Positions 30,016-38,492 of a stretch of 64,000 nt of DNA are shown here, one piece after another. The notes under the pieces were generated by a model. It had not been told where the DNA came from. It saw only the letters and a program-made list of their open reading frames with translations, and did no database searches. Made by a program: the position numbers and the translations under genes. Source of the stretch: Vibrio sp. 10N (GTDB lineage: Bacteria; Pseudomonadota; Gammaproteobacteria; Enterobacterales; Vibrionaceae); the NCBI RefSeq assembly GCF_036245475.1, contig NZ_BTPM01000002.1, positions 1,612,001 through 1,676,000 on the forward strand, given 5' to 3'. Position 1 is the first letter of the stretch; each line of letters begins with the position of its first letter.

Positions 30016-31765
30016 CGGCTTGCTCCTCTGATTTGTTCAGTACATCTTCAATACGTTGTTTTACGTAAGTGCCTGGTGCATCCATCTCCCCTTCAAGAAT
30101 TCGAGCTTCTTGTTTTTGAGAGAAATTGCGGGCATCCAACCACTCTTGCCAATGGTTCCACCAAGACCCATTGTGCTTGTCTGCTTTAGACAGCCAAGTG
30201 TCAGCATCGGCTTTGACATCTTTATTGGTCCAGAAGCCGTATTTTGTTGAATCCGCATGGTTCATTGGGCCAGCAATATGGCCACTTTCTGCCAATACAA
30301 ATGTACTTTGTCCGCCGAGTAACTCTGTGCCTTTATAAGTGCCTTTCCAAAGAGCAATGTGATCTTCGATGGCAGACAAGAAGAAGGTCGGAGATTTCAC
30401 TTTTCCTAGGTCAATCGTGACGCCATCTACTTCGAACTGGCCAGGCTGGCTGAGTTTATTTTCCAGATAGAACTGACGCAGCATCTGGTTGTGGCACTTC
30501 GCCGGTACGTTAGTATTGTCGCTGTTCCAATGCAGTAAATCGAAAGCAACTGGCTTCTCACCTTTGAGGTAATTGGTGACGTAGTAATTCCAATACAGGC
30601 TGTTCTCGCGTAGCAAGCTGAACGATACCGCCATTTGTCGTCCATCAATGTACCCTTGCATGTCGTTTTGCGCTTCGATAGCAGAAATCATCGGGTCATT
30701 AATGAAGATACCAAGCTCACCTGGCTGTTTGAAATCAAGGATTGTGGTCAGCAGGGTGGCTGACTTGATGCGTTGCTTGCGCTTCTTACCTGCTAGATAG
30801 GCCATGGCCGTGGTAAGTAGCGTGCCACCAATACAGTAGCCCAGACCATTGACTTCACGCTCGCCAGTTTGCTTCTCGATTGCATCAAGAGCAGGAACGA
30901 TACCGTCAGTAATGTAGGTGCCGAAGTCGGCTTCTCGGTAACTTGCATCCGGGTTGACCCAAGAGACCATAAATACGGTGTGTCCTTGGTCGACCAGCCA
31001 TTTCACGAAGGACTTACGCTGATTCAGATCCATGATGTAGTACTTGTTCACAAATGGTGGAACGATCATCATCGGACGTTTGTATACTTCTGTTGTTGTA
31101 GCTTGATATTGCAGCAGTTCAAACAAGTGGTTTTTGTAGACAACTTTCCCCTCGGTTGCAGCAATGTTCTCACCCACGATAAAGCCATCACTGTCCGTCA
31201 TGCGGATGTTCAGCATGTCGACACTTTTACTCATGTCCTTATGCAGTTGCTCCAAACCTTTGACGAGGTTTTCGCCATTAGACTCAAGTGTGAGTTTCAT
31301 GATCTCAGGGTTAGTCGTCACAAAATTACTTGGTGACATGGCATTGAGAAATTGTCGAGCGAAGAACTCGAGACGTTCTTTCGCTTCAGGGTCAAGATCT
31401 TGAGTGCTACTGATGGTGTCTAACACCGTCTTACAGACCATTTTGTAGCTTTCTTTTATATAGCTGTAGAGCGGGTTGGTTGACCAACTTTCATCACGAA
31501 AACGAGGATCTGCCTCTTTATCTTGCGGAGTGTTCGCTGACAGGATGCAATCATTAAACAAGTTAATTTGTTGATTCCACCAGTTCATTTGCTGCTCGAG
31601 AATGTTGGTTGGATCACTAGCAACAGATTGAGCGAGTTGAGTCCAGTCCTCCATTTGCGATTTGAAGATGGTGGACTGAGTAGGTTTTTGAAAAGCGCCA
31701 AACCAGCTTTGAGTGGCTTGGAAATAGTTATCGATAACGTCTTGGAACGGAGGTGTTTTGTCCAT
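30005..31765 (-). CDS. phaC: Class I poly(R)-hydroxyalkanoate synthase
   Basis: This 586-aa enzyme polymerises (R)-3-hydroxyacyl-CoA on the surface of storage granules. I start it at ATG 31765, with AAGGA 7 bases upstream; a longer frame from 31819 lacks support. The N-terminal PhaC region (1-220) is followed by an alpha/beta-hydrolase domain. The lipase-like box is GYCIGG, with nucleophile Cys311. The other triad members are Asp468 (in AIEDHI) and His496 (in ESGHIAG). Their spacing matches class I synthases such as the Cupriavidus enzyme. The gene lies between the phasin gene and phaJ, all in one direction. A hairpin between phaP and phaC may reduce its expression relative to phasin. Confidence 0.95.
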   Translation of the reverse strand: MDKTPPFQDVIDNYFQATQSWFGAFQKPTQSTIFKSQMEDWTQLAQSVASDPTNILEQQMNWWNQQINLFNDCILSANTPQDKEADPRFRDESWSTNPLYSYIKESYKMVCKTVLDTISSTQDLDPEAKERLEFFARQFLNAMSPSNFVTTNPEIMKLTLESNGENLVKGLEQLHKDMSKSVDMLNIRMTDSDGFIVGENIAATEGKVVYKNHLFELLQYQATTTEVYKRPMMIVPPFVNKYYIMDLNQRKSFVKWLVDQGHTVFMVSWVNPDASYREADFGTYITDGIVPALDAIEKQTGEREVNGLGYCIGGTLLTTAMAYLAGKKRKQRIKSATLLTTILDFKQPGELGIFINDPMISAIEAQNDMQGYIDGRQMAVSFSLLRENSLYWNYYVTNYLKGEKPVAFDLLHWNSDNTNVPAKCHNQMLRQFYLENKLSQPGQFEVDGVTIDLGKVKSPTFFLSAIEDHIALWKGTYKGTELLGGQSTFVLAESGHIAGPMNHADSTKYGFWTNKDVKADADTWLSKADKHNGSWWNHWQEWLDARNFSQKQEARILEGEMDAPGTYVKQRIEDVLNKSEEQADVA

Positions 31766-31790
31766 CTTCCCATCCTTGCTAAGTATGGTT

Positions 31791-31815
31791 AAAACAGGCG
31801 GTGACAGGCACCGCC
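31791..31815 (-). terminator. Attenuator-like hairpin between phaP and phaC
   Basis: GGCGGTG and CACCGCC (31797-31803 and 31809-31815) form a perfect 7-bp stem. On the minus strand it is followed by TGTTTTAACC, which has only four T, so termination should be partial. It lies just after the phasin stop codon. This would give more phasin than synthase, as granules require. Confidence 0.55.
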
Positions 31816-31822
31816 CCAAAGA

Positions 31823-32173
31823 TTAAGCGCCTTTGTTTGTGTTGATTGTTGTTGCAGAAATCTCATCAACAGCAGCTTTAAAGTCGTTACCGATTTGGCT
31901 TAGTTTTTGGCCATCTTCAAGTAGGCGTTGGCTTACTTTGCTAATGATTTCCAGCTGTTTGCTGCCGTGGTTCATTAGATCTTGTGGCTCTTTGATAGTG
32001 ACAAGGCTTTGTAGGTTTTCGTTTGTCAGCTCGCTGTATGCTGTTAGCGTTTCCAATTGCATTTTTGACAATGTTTCTACGTTCTTAGCAACAAGTTGGC
32101 TGAAGTTAGCGAAAGGGTTAAGAACAGTTTTTAGTTGAGCGTTAACCGCTTCTAGTGCAGCTTGGTTTTGCAT
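31823..32173 (-). CDS. phaP: Phasin (PHA granule-associated protein)
   Basis: This 116-aa protein is small and helical, with no membrane segment, and has the pattern of the phasin family: an amphipathic region NPFANFSQLVAKNVETLSK followed by heptad-like hydrophobic positions through TAYSELTNENLQSLV and SKQLEIISKVSQRLLEDG. Phasins coat polyhydroxyalkanoate granules and control their size and number. The gene is first in the phaP-phaC-phaJ operon, with AAGGAA ahead of the ATG. A palindrome that fits PsrA-type regulators lies about 70 bases upstream. Confidence 0.88.
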   Translation of the reverse strand: MQNQAALEAVNAQLKTVLNPFANFSQLVAKNVETLSKMQLETLTAYSELTNENLQSLVTIKEPQDLMNHGSKQLEIISKVSQRLLEDGQKLSQIGNDFKAAVDEISATTINTNKGA

Positions 32174-32849
32174 AGTGAATTCCTTTTTTTAGGTCTGACT
32201 GAATATATTTAGCTGGGCTTTGATGTATATCAATGAAAAATTCAAACACACGTTTGAATGAGCTCATTGTGACGAAATGAATAACTGTTGTCATTAGCCG
32301 AAATGGAGGGAAAATACTACTTTATACATCCTTATGAATAGCAATGCGTTTGATTGATTTTCGGTGAATAAGAGTTAAGTGTTGATAAATAAAGGTTTAA
32401 GTTGGTGAGGTTATATATTTATACCGTTTGAAATCATTTATTTCATAATTTTTGATGAGTTTTAAGAAGTTTCGATTCGGTCACATTTTGCACTAAAAAT
32501 GTTAGAAATATTTTACATTTAACACAGTGGTGACAAAAGTTTGGATCGTTGAGGAATGTCGATGTTACTCAGCAACAGGAGAGAAAATTTTCGCGATTAA
32601 AACGTGCTATTAATGTCTCCCATAAAACCTGTTTTAACTTAACTTGTTGTTATTTATGGCTTTTAATGTTTGTACGTTTGAGTTTTGGTATCGATGTCAG
32701 TGCTTGTTAGCTAATCGAAATAGGATGGAGAATACCCCTTTGACGGTACAGTCTGCTGTTAATTTTAAAAAACACGATGTTAATCACTTGTTGTTTTTTG
32801 GTTGAGGGGTATATTAAAACTACTGTTTCATACGAGCGTTTTAAATACC
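32174..32849. other. Divergent promoter region between phaP and the TetR-family gene
   Basis: 676 AT-rich bases with no supported gene. It holds the phasin promoter with the palindromic operator at 32240-32259 and, further right, the promoter for the TetR-fadE operon. I found no second copy of the CAAAC-N4-GTTTG palindrome near the TetR start. Confidence 0.5.
32240..32259. promoter_or_regulatory. Palindromic operator upstream of the phasin operon, PsrA-like
   Basis: ATTCAAAC, spacer ACAC, GTTTGAAT form a perfect 8+8 inverted repeat. The inner part, CAAAC-N4-GTTTG, fits the consensus known for PsrA, a TetR-family regulator of fatty-acid metabolism (G/CAAAC-N2-4-GTTTG/C). A PsrA-like gene is 600 bases away. 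Site recognition is inferred. Confidence 0.65.
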
Positions 32850-33488
32850 ATGAGTGTTAAAGCTGGAACCAAAAGAAAGATATTAGATATGTCTGAAAAT
32901 CTGTTTGTAGAGCAAGGATATAGCAACACATCGCTCAGACAGATCACGACAAAAGCGAACGTGAATTTAGCCGCGGTAAATTATCACTTTGGTGATAAAA
33001 AGACGCTTGTTCGCGCGATATTGGATCAGTACTTAACCAAATTAATGCCCGAATTACACGATCAACTGATTGCACTTAATAAGAAAGAGAGTTTTACGGT
33101 TGAAGAAGTACTTTGTGCAGTAAAAGTGCCTTTAATGAGTCTTAATGAATGGCGAGCCAATGGAATGGGCAGATTCTTACTGCTTATTGCTAACGGCTAC
33201 AGTGATATTCAAGGCCACCTAAGGTGGTTTATCGTCAATCAATATGGCAAAACATTGGATCTATTCACATTATCCATGTTAAAGGCGAGCCCAGATATTA
33301 ATAAAGAACAGTTATTTTGGAAACTGCACTTCTCATTGGGGGCGTTTATATTTGCCTGCGTGTCTAGTGAGGCATTGTCCGAATTAGCTTCTAGCTCGTT
33401 TAATTCAGAAACACAACCTACAAATATTGTCGATCAAGCGATCTCATATATATCGGCTGGGTTTGAAAGTAGTACAACAAAACAATAA
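32850..33488 (+). CDS. TetR-family regulator, PsrA-like
   Basis: This is a 212-aa repressor-type protein. I use ATG 32850 (MSVKAGTKRKIL); a longer TTG frame from 32802 is unlikely. The N-terminal helix-turn-helix is typical: TKRKILDMSENLFVEQGY, then TSLRQITTKANVNLAAVNYH, followed by FGDKKTLVRAIL. The AAVNYHFGDK recognition helix resembles PsrA regulators, which sense acyl-CoA or fatty acids and repress beta-oxidation genes. The C-terminal 150 residues are the ligand-binding helical domain. The stop is 26 bases before fadE in the same direction, so the two form an operon. The ribosome-binding site is weak. Specific assignment to PsrA is inferred from the neighbours and the operator. Confidence 0.82.
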   Translation: MSVKAGTKRKILDMSENLFVEQGYSNTSLRQITTKANVNLAAVNYHFGDKKTLVRAILDQYLTKLMPELHDQLIALNKKESFTVEEVLCAVKVPLMSLNEWRANGMGRFLLLIANGYSDIQGHLRWFIVNQYGKTLDLFTLSMLKASPDINKEQLFWKLHFSLGAFIFACVSSEALSELASSSFNSETQPTNIVDQAISYISAGFESSTTKQ

Positions 33489-33514
33489 CGTAACTAAACA
33501 AAAGGAATCGTGAT

Positions 33515-35797
33515 ATGGGTTTCGTAACTAGAAAATTAGTCAGTGCGCCGGCATTTAACCTTTTTAAAAAGGTACTACCACCGCTATCTAACACAGAAAG
33601 AGAAGCCATGGAGGCAGGAGGTGTTTGGTGGGATGGAGAACTGTTTTCAGGACGCCCTGATTTCAAGACATTACACCAATACCCAAAGCCAACGCTGACA
33701 GAAGAAGAGCAGTCATTCATTGATAATCAGCTAGAGACTTTACTCTCTATGCTCGATGAGCATAAGTTTGTCACCGAATACCGAGATCTATCCCCTGAAG
33801 TATGGGACTACTTACGTAAAGAGCGCTTTTTCTCGTTGATCATTTCTAAAGAATACGGTGGTCGCGAATTTTCTTCTCACGCAAACTCCACGATTGTAGC
33901 CAAAATTGCAACTCGTAGTATGAGCGCGGCAATAACCGTCATGGTACCTAACTCTCTGGGGCCGGGAGAGCTGCTTTCCCATTACGGTACTCAAGAGCAG
34001 CGAGATTACTGGCTACCGCGTCTTGCCGACGGCACCGATACCCCATGTTTTGCCTTGACGGGTCCAGAGGCAGGCTCTGATGCGGGTGGCATTCCGGATA
34101 CGGGGGTCGTTTGTTACGGTGAACATAATGGCCAAGAAGTGTTAGGTGTTCGCCTGAACTGGAACAAGCGCTACATTACTCTAGCCCCTGTCGCGACGGT
34201 TATGGGCTTGGCATTTAAGATGCAAGATCCTAACAAACTACTTGGTGACCGAGCCAATGTAGGTATCACCTGTGCGCTGATCCCAACTGACCATCCTGGA
34301 GTGGTTATCGGTGAGCGTCATGACCCACTCTACTTGGCCTTTATGAACGGTACTATTCAGGGTGAAGATGTCTTTATCCCTATGGAGTGGTTGATTGGTG
34401 GTGCCGATTACGCTGGTAAAGGTTGGCGTATGTTGGTTGAGTGTTTGTCAGCGGGTCGCGGGATCTCTTTGCCTGCGCTTGGTACAGCAATCGGTCATTT
34501 GACAGCAAGAACGACAGGCGCTTACTCTTATGTGCGCAAACAGTTCGGCATGTCAATTGGTAAGTTTGAGGGTGTTGCAGAAGCCTTAGGTCGTATTGGC
34601 GGTTTGAACTACTTGCTTGAAGCCACGAGAACATTAACGACGACGGCACTCGATCAGGGGCAGAAACCAGGCATTGTGACGGCGATTGCTAAGTATCATA
34701 TGACCGAAATCTCCCGCACTTTGATCAACGACTCGTTTGATATCCATGGTGGCCGTGCGATTCAATGTGGTCCAATGAACTACCTGTCGTCGGCTTACCT
34801 TGGTGTGCCTATCGCGATTACGGTGGAAGGGGCGAACATTCTAACGCGTAACCTCATGATCTTCGGACAAGGTGCCACGCGATGCCACCCGTATGTGTTT
34901 GCGGAAATGGAAGCAGCGGCGAATCCAGATCAAGAAGAAGGCTTGAAAGCTTTTGATGAGTTGCTCTTCAAACATATTGGTCATGCTACTAAGAACTCGA
35001 TTGGCGGTCTGTTTGCCGCAATTACTGGGTCGGCATTTACAAGCTCTCCAGTCAGTGGACCAACGAAACGCCATTACAAGAACCTTAAGCGCCTAAGTAA
35101 AGCGCTGGCGGTGAGTGCTGACTTTGCTATGTTGACACTGGGCGGGGAGCTAAAACGTAAAGAGCTTATCTCTGCGCGTTTAGGTGATGGTTTGTCTTAC
35201 TTGTATATGGCATCAGCGGTACTGAAGAAGTATCAGGATGAAGGCAGCCAGCAGAGCGATCTAGACCACGTTGACTATGCCGTTGACTACTGCTTCTATC
35301 ACGCAGCGAAATCGCTCAATGAAGCTTTCCGTAACTTCCCAAGTGGGTTGGCAGGCAAGACACTGAAGACATTGTTGTTCCCACTTGGCAACCATTATAA
35401 GTTGCCAGATGATAAAGTGACGCTACGAATTGCGAATAAGCTGATGGTACCAGGGGAGGCGCGTGACCGATTGACCCATCTTTGTTATGTAGGCAAAGAT
35501 GACAGCGACGCCATTGGCCTGCTAGAGAGTGCCTTTATTGCCATGCATGACATTAAAGGCTTAGAGAAGAAGCTAGTTTCTGGTGTTAAAGCTGGAAAAG
35601 TTGCGAGAAAAGGGCTTTTGAAAGATCGCCTGAATCAAGCGCTGGAAGCGAATGTGCTCACAGCAGAAGAGGTGGCTCAAATTGAAGCGGCGGATGCCCT
35701 GCGTTATCGTGCCATTCAGGTAGACCATTTCAGTCATGACATGAAAACCACGCTTACTGGTACCGAAACGAAACCAAAGTTCAATAGTGCAGCGTAA
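33515..35797 (+). CDS. fadE: Acyl-CoA dehydrogenase, FadE family, lacking the N-terminal membrane anchor
   Basis: This 760-aa flavoprotein catalyses the first step of fatty-acid beta-oxidation, acyl-CoA to trans-2-enoyl-CoA. It aligns by eye with E. coli FadE (814 aa) from FadE residue about 65 onward: SAPAFNLFKKVLPPLSNTER and GGVWWDGELF here, with NSLGPGELLSHYGT, GPEAGSDAGGIPDTG and ITVEGANILTRNLMIFGQGA further on. The C-terminal third is the FadE-specific extension. The two N-terminal hydrophobic segments of E. coli FadE are missing, and the start is firm because AAAGGAATCG precedes ATG 33515. It is therefore probably a soluble paralogue of the main FadE. It is co-transcribed with the TetR-family regulator and could supply enoyl-CoA to PhaJ. 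Confidence 0.92.
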   Translation: MGFVTRKLVSAPAFNLFKKVLPPLSNTEREAMEAGGVWWDGELFSGRPDFKTLHQYPKPTLTEEEQSFIDNQLETLLSMLDEHKFVTEYRDLSPEVWDYLRKERFFSLIISKEYGGREFSSHANSTIVAKIATRSMSAAITVMVPNSLGPGELLSHYGTQEQRDYWLPRLADGTDTPCFALTGPEAGSDAGGIPDTGVVCYGEHNGQEVLGVRLNWNKRYITLAPVATVMGLAFKMQDPNKLLGDRANVGITCALIPTDHPGVVIGERHDPLYLAFMNGTIQGEDVFIPMEWLIGGADYAGKGWRMLVECLSAGRGISLPALGTAIGHLTARTTGAYSYVRKQFGMSIGKFEGVAEALGRIGGLNYLLEATRTLTTTALDQGQKPGIVTAIAKYHMTEISRTLINDSFDIHGGRAIQCGPMNYLSSAYLGVPIAITVEGANILTRNLMIFGQGATRCHPYVFAEMEAAANPDQEEGLKAFDELLFKHIGHATKNSIGGLFAAITGSAFTSSPVSGPTKRHYKNLKRLSKALAVSADFAMLTLGGELKRKELISARLGDGLSYLYMASAVLKKYQDEGSQQSDLDHVDYAVDYCFYHAAKSLNEAFRNFPSGLAGKTLKTLLFPLGNHYKLPDDKVTLRIANKLMVPGEARDRLTHLCYVGKDDSDAIGLLESAFIAMHDIKGLEKKLVSGVKAGKVARKGLLKDRLNQALEANVLTAEEVAQIEAADALRYRAIQVDHFSHDMKTTLTGTETKPKFNSAA

Positions 35798-35812
35798 CCA
35801 GTAAATGATCAG

Positions 35813-35836
35813 GCAGCGCCAATTTGGCGCTGCTTT
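35813..35836 (+). terminator. Terminator of the TetR-fadE operon
   Basis: GCAGCGCC, loop AATTT, GGCGCTGC and then TTTTTTA. Perfect 8-bp GC-rich stem, 15 bases after the fadE stop. Confidence 0.9.
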
Positions 35837-36340
35837 TTTATTTCTCTTGTGAGTGGCACTATTGTCAGATTCATACTCTGTTTTAAACACAGTCATTAGC
35901 CGGGTTGATGACATTCAGACATGCATGGCCCGCCACGCCAAAACTTCCTTTGATTGAGATCACTGACCTTTACCTGCTTCAAAACGACAAAACTTACCCA
36001 ACGACAGTGCAAATCTTAACTGATAAGACCAGTTTCGAATTTTGAGTTCCGGTGCGCCTTGTGCGTGCTACAGATTGCCAGAGCGAGTCTGGTAACCAAA
36101 AAAGGAGTTGCCGCATCAGCCTATGCTGTGTCTAGAATAAATAAGGTTTTGATGTTCACCTCTCAAGGATGAGTGGTTACCGGTAGAGTCAGAAGCTAAG
36201 TCGATATATATCTGATAGTTAATTCAAACAGTAAGCCGTGTTTATTGAGATGAAGAGCTTGCCTTTCAAAAGCATTGCAGCATTGCCGAATCACTCTAGC
36301 GCAGGTTTATCGAAAGTCGTCTTCAGAAAAGGAAAGTAAT
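35837..36340 (+). other. Intergenic region upstream of the short-chain dehydrogenase gene
   Basis: About 500 bases without a convincing coding frame. A stretch near 35950-35965 (TTGATTGAGATCACTG) resembles a degenerate CRP site, but the match is weak. The promoter of the downstream gene must be here; I cannot place it. Confidence 0.35.
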
Positions 36341-37102
36341 ATGGAAATCAAAGACAGTGTGGTTGTCATTACCGGTGGTGCTCAAGGGCTTGGTTTTGCT
36401 ATGGCACAACGCTTTGCGGGCAAAGGTGCAAATATCGCGTTGATTGACGCTAACGCCGAACAGCTGGCGACGGCAGTTAACGAACTCAGTAGCATAGCGC
36501 CCCAAGTGTGTGGTTATGTTGCGAATATTACCGATGAACAAGCCGTGAAAGAGACGTTTGAGTCAATTGTTCATGACCTAGGTAAAGTGAACGTATTAGT
36601 CAACAATGCAGGGATCCTCCGCGACGGATTGATGATAAAGGCGAAGGATGGAGAAATCCTCGATGAGATGTCGCTGGATCAGTTTAATGCGGTGATAAAT
36701 GTGAATTTGTCCGGGACGTTTGTCTGTGGCAAGGAAGCCGCCAAGGCGATGATTACTACGAAACAGCAAGGGGTCATCATCAATATTTCCTCGGTCGCAA
36801 GAGATGGCAATATGGGGCAAAGTAATTACAGCGCGGCGAAAGCAGGGGTCGCTTCGTTAGCCATGGTGTGGGCAAAAGAGCTGGCTCGTTACAATATTCG
36901 TGCAGCGGCTATTGCTCCGGGGGCTTGTTACAGCGCAATGACGGCATCAATGAAGCTAGAGGCGTTGCAGCGCTTAGAAAACATGGCGCCAGCTCGTCGA
37001 TTAGGCCAAGACTATGAAATAGCACAAAGTGCCCAATTTATCGTTGAGAACGATTTCTATAACGGCAAGGTGTTGGCGGTAGACGGTGGATTGGTGCTGT
37101 AA
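36341..37102 (+). CDS. Short-chain dehydrogenase/reductase, FabG-like (3-oxoacyl or 3-hydroxyacyl substrate)
   Basis: This 253-aa NAD(P)-dependent oxidoreductase starts at ATG 36341, with AAAAGGAAAG upstream. It has the SDR cofactor motif TGGAQGLG (11-18), NNAG (88-91), and the catalytic Ser150, Tyr163 and Lys167 in SNYSAAKAG. The C-terminal GGLVL resembles FabG-like reductases. The neighbourhood (FadE, PHA genes) suggests action on 3-hydroxyacyl/3-oxoacyl-CoA. It might fill the role of the acetoacetyl-CoA reductase PhaB, which is otherwise absent from this locus, or act as a 3-hydroxyacyl-CoA dehydrogenase. The sequence does not decide between these. It forms a single-gene unit. Confidence 0.85.
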   Translation: MEIKDSVVVITGGAQGLGFAMAQRFAGKGANIALIDANAEQLATAVNELSSIAPQVCGYVANITDEQAVKETFESIVHDLGKVNVLVNNAGILRDGLMIKAKDGEILDEMSLDQFNAVINVNLSGTFVCGKEAAKAMITTKQQGVIINISSVARDGNMGQSNYSAAKAGVASLAMVWAKELARYNIRAAAIAPGACYSAMTASMKLEALQRLENMAPARRLGQDYEIAQSAQFIVENDFYNGKVLAVDGGLVL

Positions 37103-37111
37103 CAAAAAAGA

Positions 37112-37135
37112 TAGAGAGAGGCTTGCCTCTCTCTA
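37112..37135 (-). terminator. Terminator downstream of rsgA
   Basis: TAGAGAGAGG, loop CTTG, CCTCTCTCTA form a 10-bp perfect stem. On the minus strand it is followed by CTTTTTTG, so it ends the rsgA transcript. It also sits just after the converging reductase gene and may act for both, though the plus side lacks a T run. Confidence 0.8.
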
Positions 37136-37153
37136 TTACCGTAACTTAGTTTT

Positions 37154-38209
37154 CTAGTAACCTTTTTTACGGTGGCGGCTCTCGGACTGCACCGATTTTA
37201 CAAACTTACCAAATTCTTTGTCCTTGGTTCGTTTTTCGGCAAGAGAAGCGCTGTTTCTGGCTTGTTCGCGTTGTAGCTTGAAGTAGTTGTCGACACGTCT
37301 TTCGTCCAAGTCACCACTCTCTAGTGCGCTACGCACCGCACACCCTGGTTCATTGGTGTGCTGGCAATCGGTAAATCGGCACTGACCAATTAACGCCTCT
37401 ACATCAGCAAAGGTTTCGGATAGGCCTTCCTCGCTTGCCGTGAGCTGAATCTCTCGCATACCTGGGGTATCAAGCAGTAAGCCACCATTTGGCATCTTAT
37501 GCATAGAACGAGAGGTTGTGGTGTGACGACCTTTGCTGTCGTCTTCACGGATGTCCCCCGTAGCCTGTGTTTGCACTTGCATTAGGGTGTTTACCAGTGT
37601 CGATTTCCCAACGCCAGAAGAACCCATAAATGCCACCGTTTGGCCTGCTCCGCACCACGATTGAAGGCCGTGGAGAGAATCGACGTCTAACGCGTTGACC
37701 GTTTCTATCATCAAGAAAGGATCGAGTGACTGCACTTGTTGGCGCTTGTCTTCTACGTCATCGCACAAATCGGCTTTGGTTAGCACGATGACCGCTTCGG
37801 CTTTGGCTTCATTCACCAGCGTGAGGTAGCGTTCAATACGGCTCAGGTTAAAGTCAAAGTTCAAGGAACAGACGATAAAGACAGTATCGACGTTGGCAGC
37901 AATGTATTGCTCTTCCAGCTTAGAGCCTGGCGCTTTGCGGCTAAATAGAGATTTACGATCGAGCAGTCTTACAAATCGATGTTGTTCATCTAAAAGTATC
38001 CAATCACCCACCGTCATTTGAGGGTGGCTGATATGATGCTCTAGATGAAACTCTTGTTGTTCAGTACACACGATGTAGCCACTGCGATGGTGAGCAATGA
38101 CACGACCGAAGATAATACCTTCATACTCTTCAAGAGTAAGTTGTTGTTGAAAATAGGTTTTCCAGCCAAGTTCGTTGATCGCGATTGGATGGGTAAAAAT
38201 AGAATGCAT
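37154..38209 (-). CDS. rsgA: Ribosome small-subunit-dependent GTPase RsgA (YjeQ family)
   Basis: This 351-aa circularly permuted GTPase helps the late assembly of the 30S ribosomal subunit. An N-terminal OB-fold-like region (about 30-85) is followed by GTPase motifs in permuted order: TKAD (144-147), then GSSGVGKST (196-204), then DTPG (247-250). A C-terminal zinc knuckle uses Cys277, Cys282, His284 and Cys290. The tail is basic. Many Vibrio have a second, divergent RsgA in addition to the housekeeping copy. This one, beginning MHSIFTHPIAINELGW, looks like that paralogue, but this is inferred. A short upstream ORF with a strong ribosome-binding site precedes it. Confidence 0.92.
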   Translation of the reverse strand: MHSIFTHPIAINELGWKTYFQQQLTLEEYEGIIFGRVIAHHRSGYIVCTEQQEFHLEHHISHPQMTVGDWILLDEQHRFVRLLDRKSLFSRKAPGSKLEEQYIAANVDTVFIVCSLNFDFNLSRIERYLTLVNEAKAEAVIVLTKADLCDDVEDKRQQVQSLDPFLMIETVNALDVDSLHGLQSWCGAGQTVAFMGSSGVGKSTLVNTLMQVQTQATGDIREDDSKGRHTTTSRSMHKMPNGGLLLDTPGMREIQLTASEEGLSETFADVEALIGQCRFTDCQHTNEPGCAVRSALESGDLDERRVDNYFKLQREQARNSASLAEKRTKDKEFGKFVKSVQSESRHRKKGY

Positions 38210-38354
38210 TGTTAGTACCTAAAATTTGGTCTTATTTTTATAAGGGTCAGGTACTTACCGATGTAAGTGTGTGCAGATTGCACTAGACCCCGGCTATGAA
38301 CACCGGGTAAAGAAGGGAGAGGGTTAAGAAACAGTATCTGTTGTTGTGTTTCGC

Positions 38355-38405
38355 TTAACCGTTGTTTTTAACCGACTTTACCGGGTGGGTGTGAGTAACA
38401 ATCAT
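38355..38405 (-). CDS. Possible 16-codon leader peptide ORF upstream of rsgA
   Basis: On the minus strand TTGGAGGA lies 5 bases before an ATG. The frame reads MIVTHTHPVKSVKNNG and then TAA. This ribosome-binding site is better than those of most genes around it. Between its stop and the rsgA ATG (about 145 bases) there are inverted repeats, including AACAG-TAT-CTGTT (38330-38342) and a CCCGG/CCGGG pair near 38290-38306. This layout looks like a translated leader that could control rsgA. There is no proof that the peptide is made or matters. Confidence 0.45.
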   Translation of the reverse strand: MIVTHTHPVKSVKNNG

Positions 38406-38492
38406 GAAAATCCTCCAATGTCGTGAGTGAAAACAGGCTAATAATAGCAGCGCAGCGCTGGTTGTACAGCGCCGCGATGTAGAGTATTGAGC

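Noticed and set aside
38449..38475. Terminator downstream of the PCuAC gene
   Set aside because: GCGCTG...CAGCGC can pair, but there is no T run on the minus strand, so it does not qualify as an intrinsic terminator.
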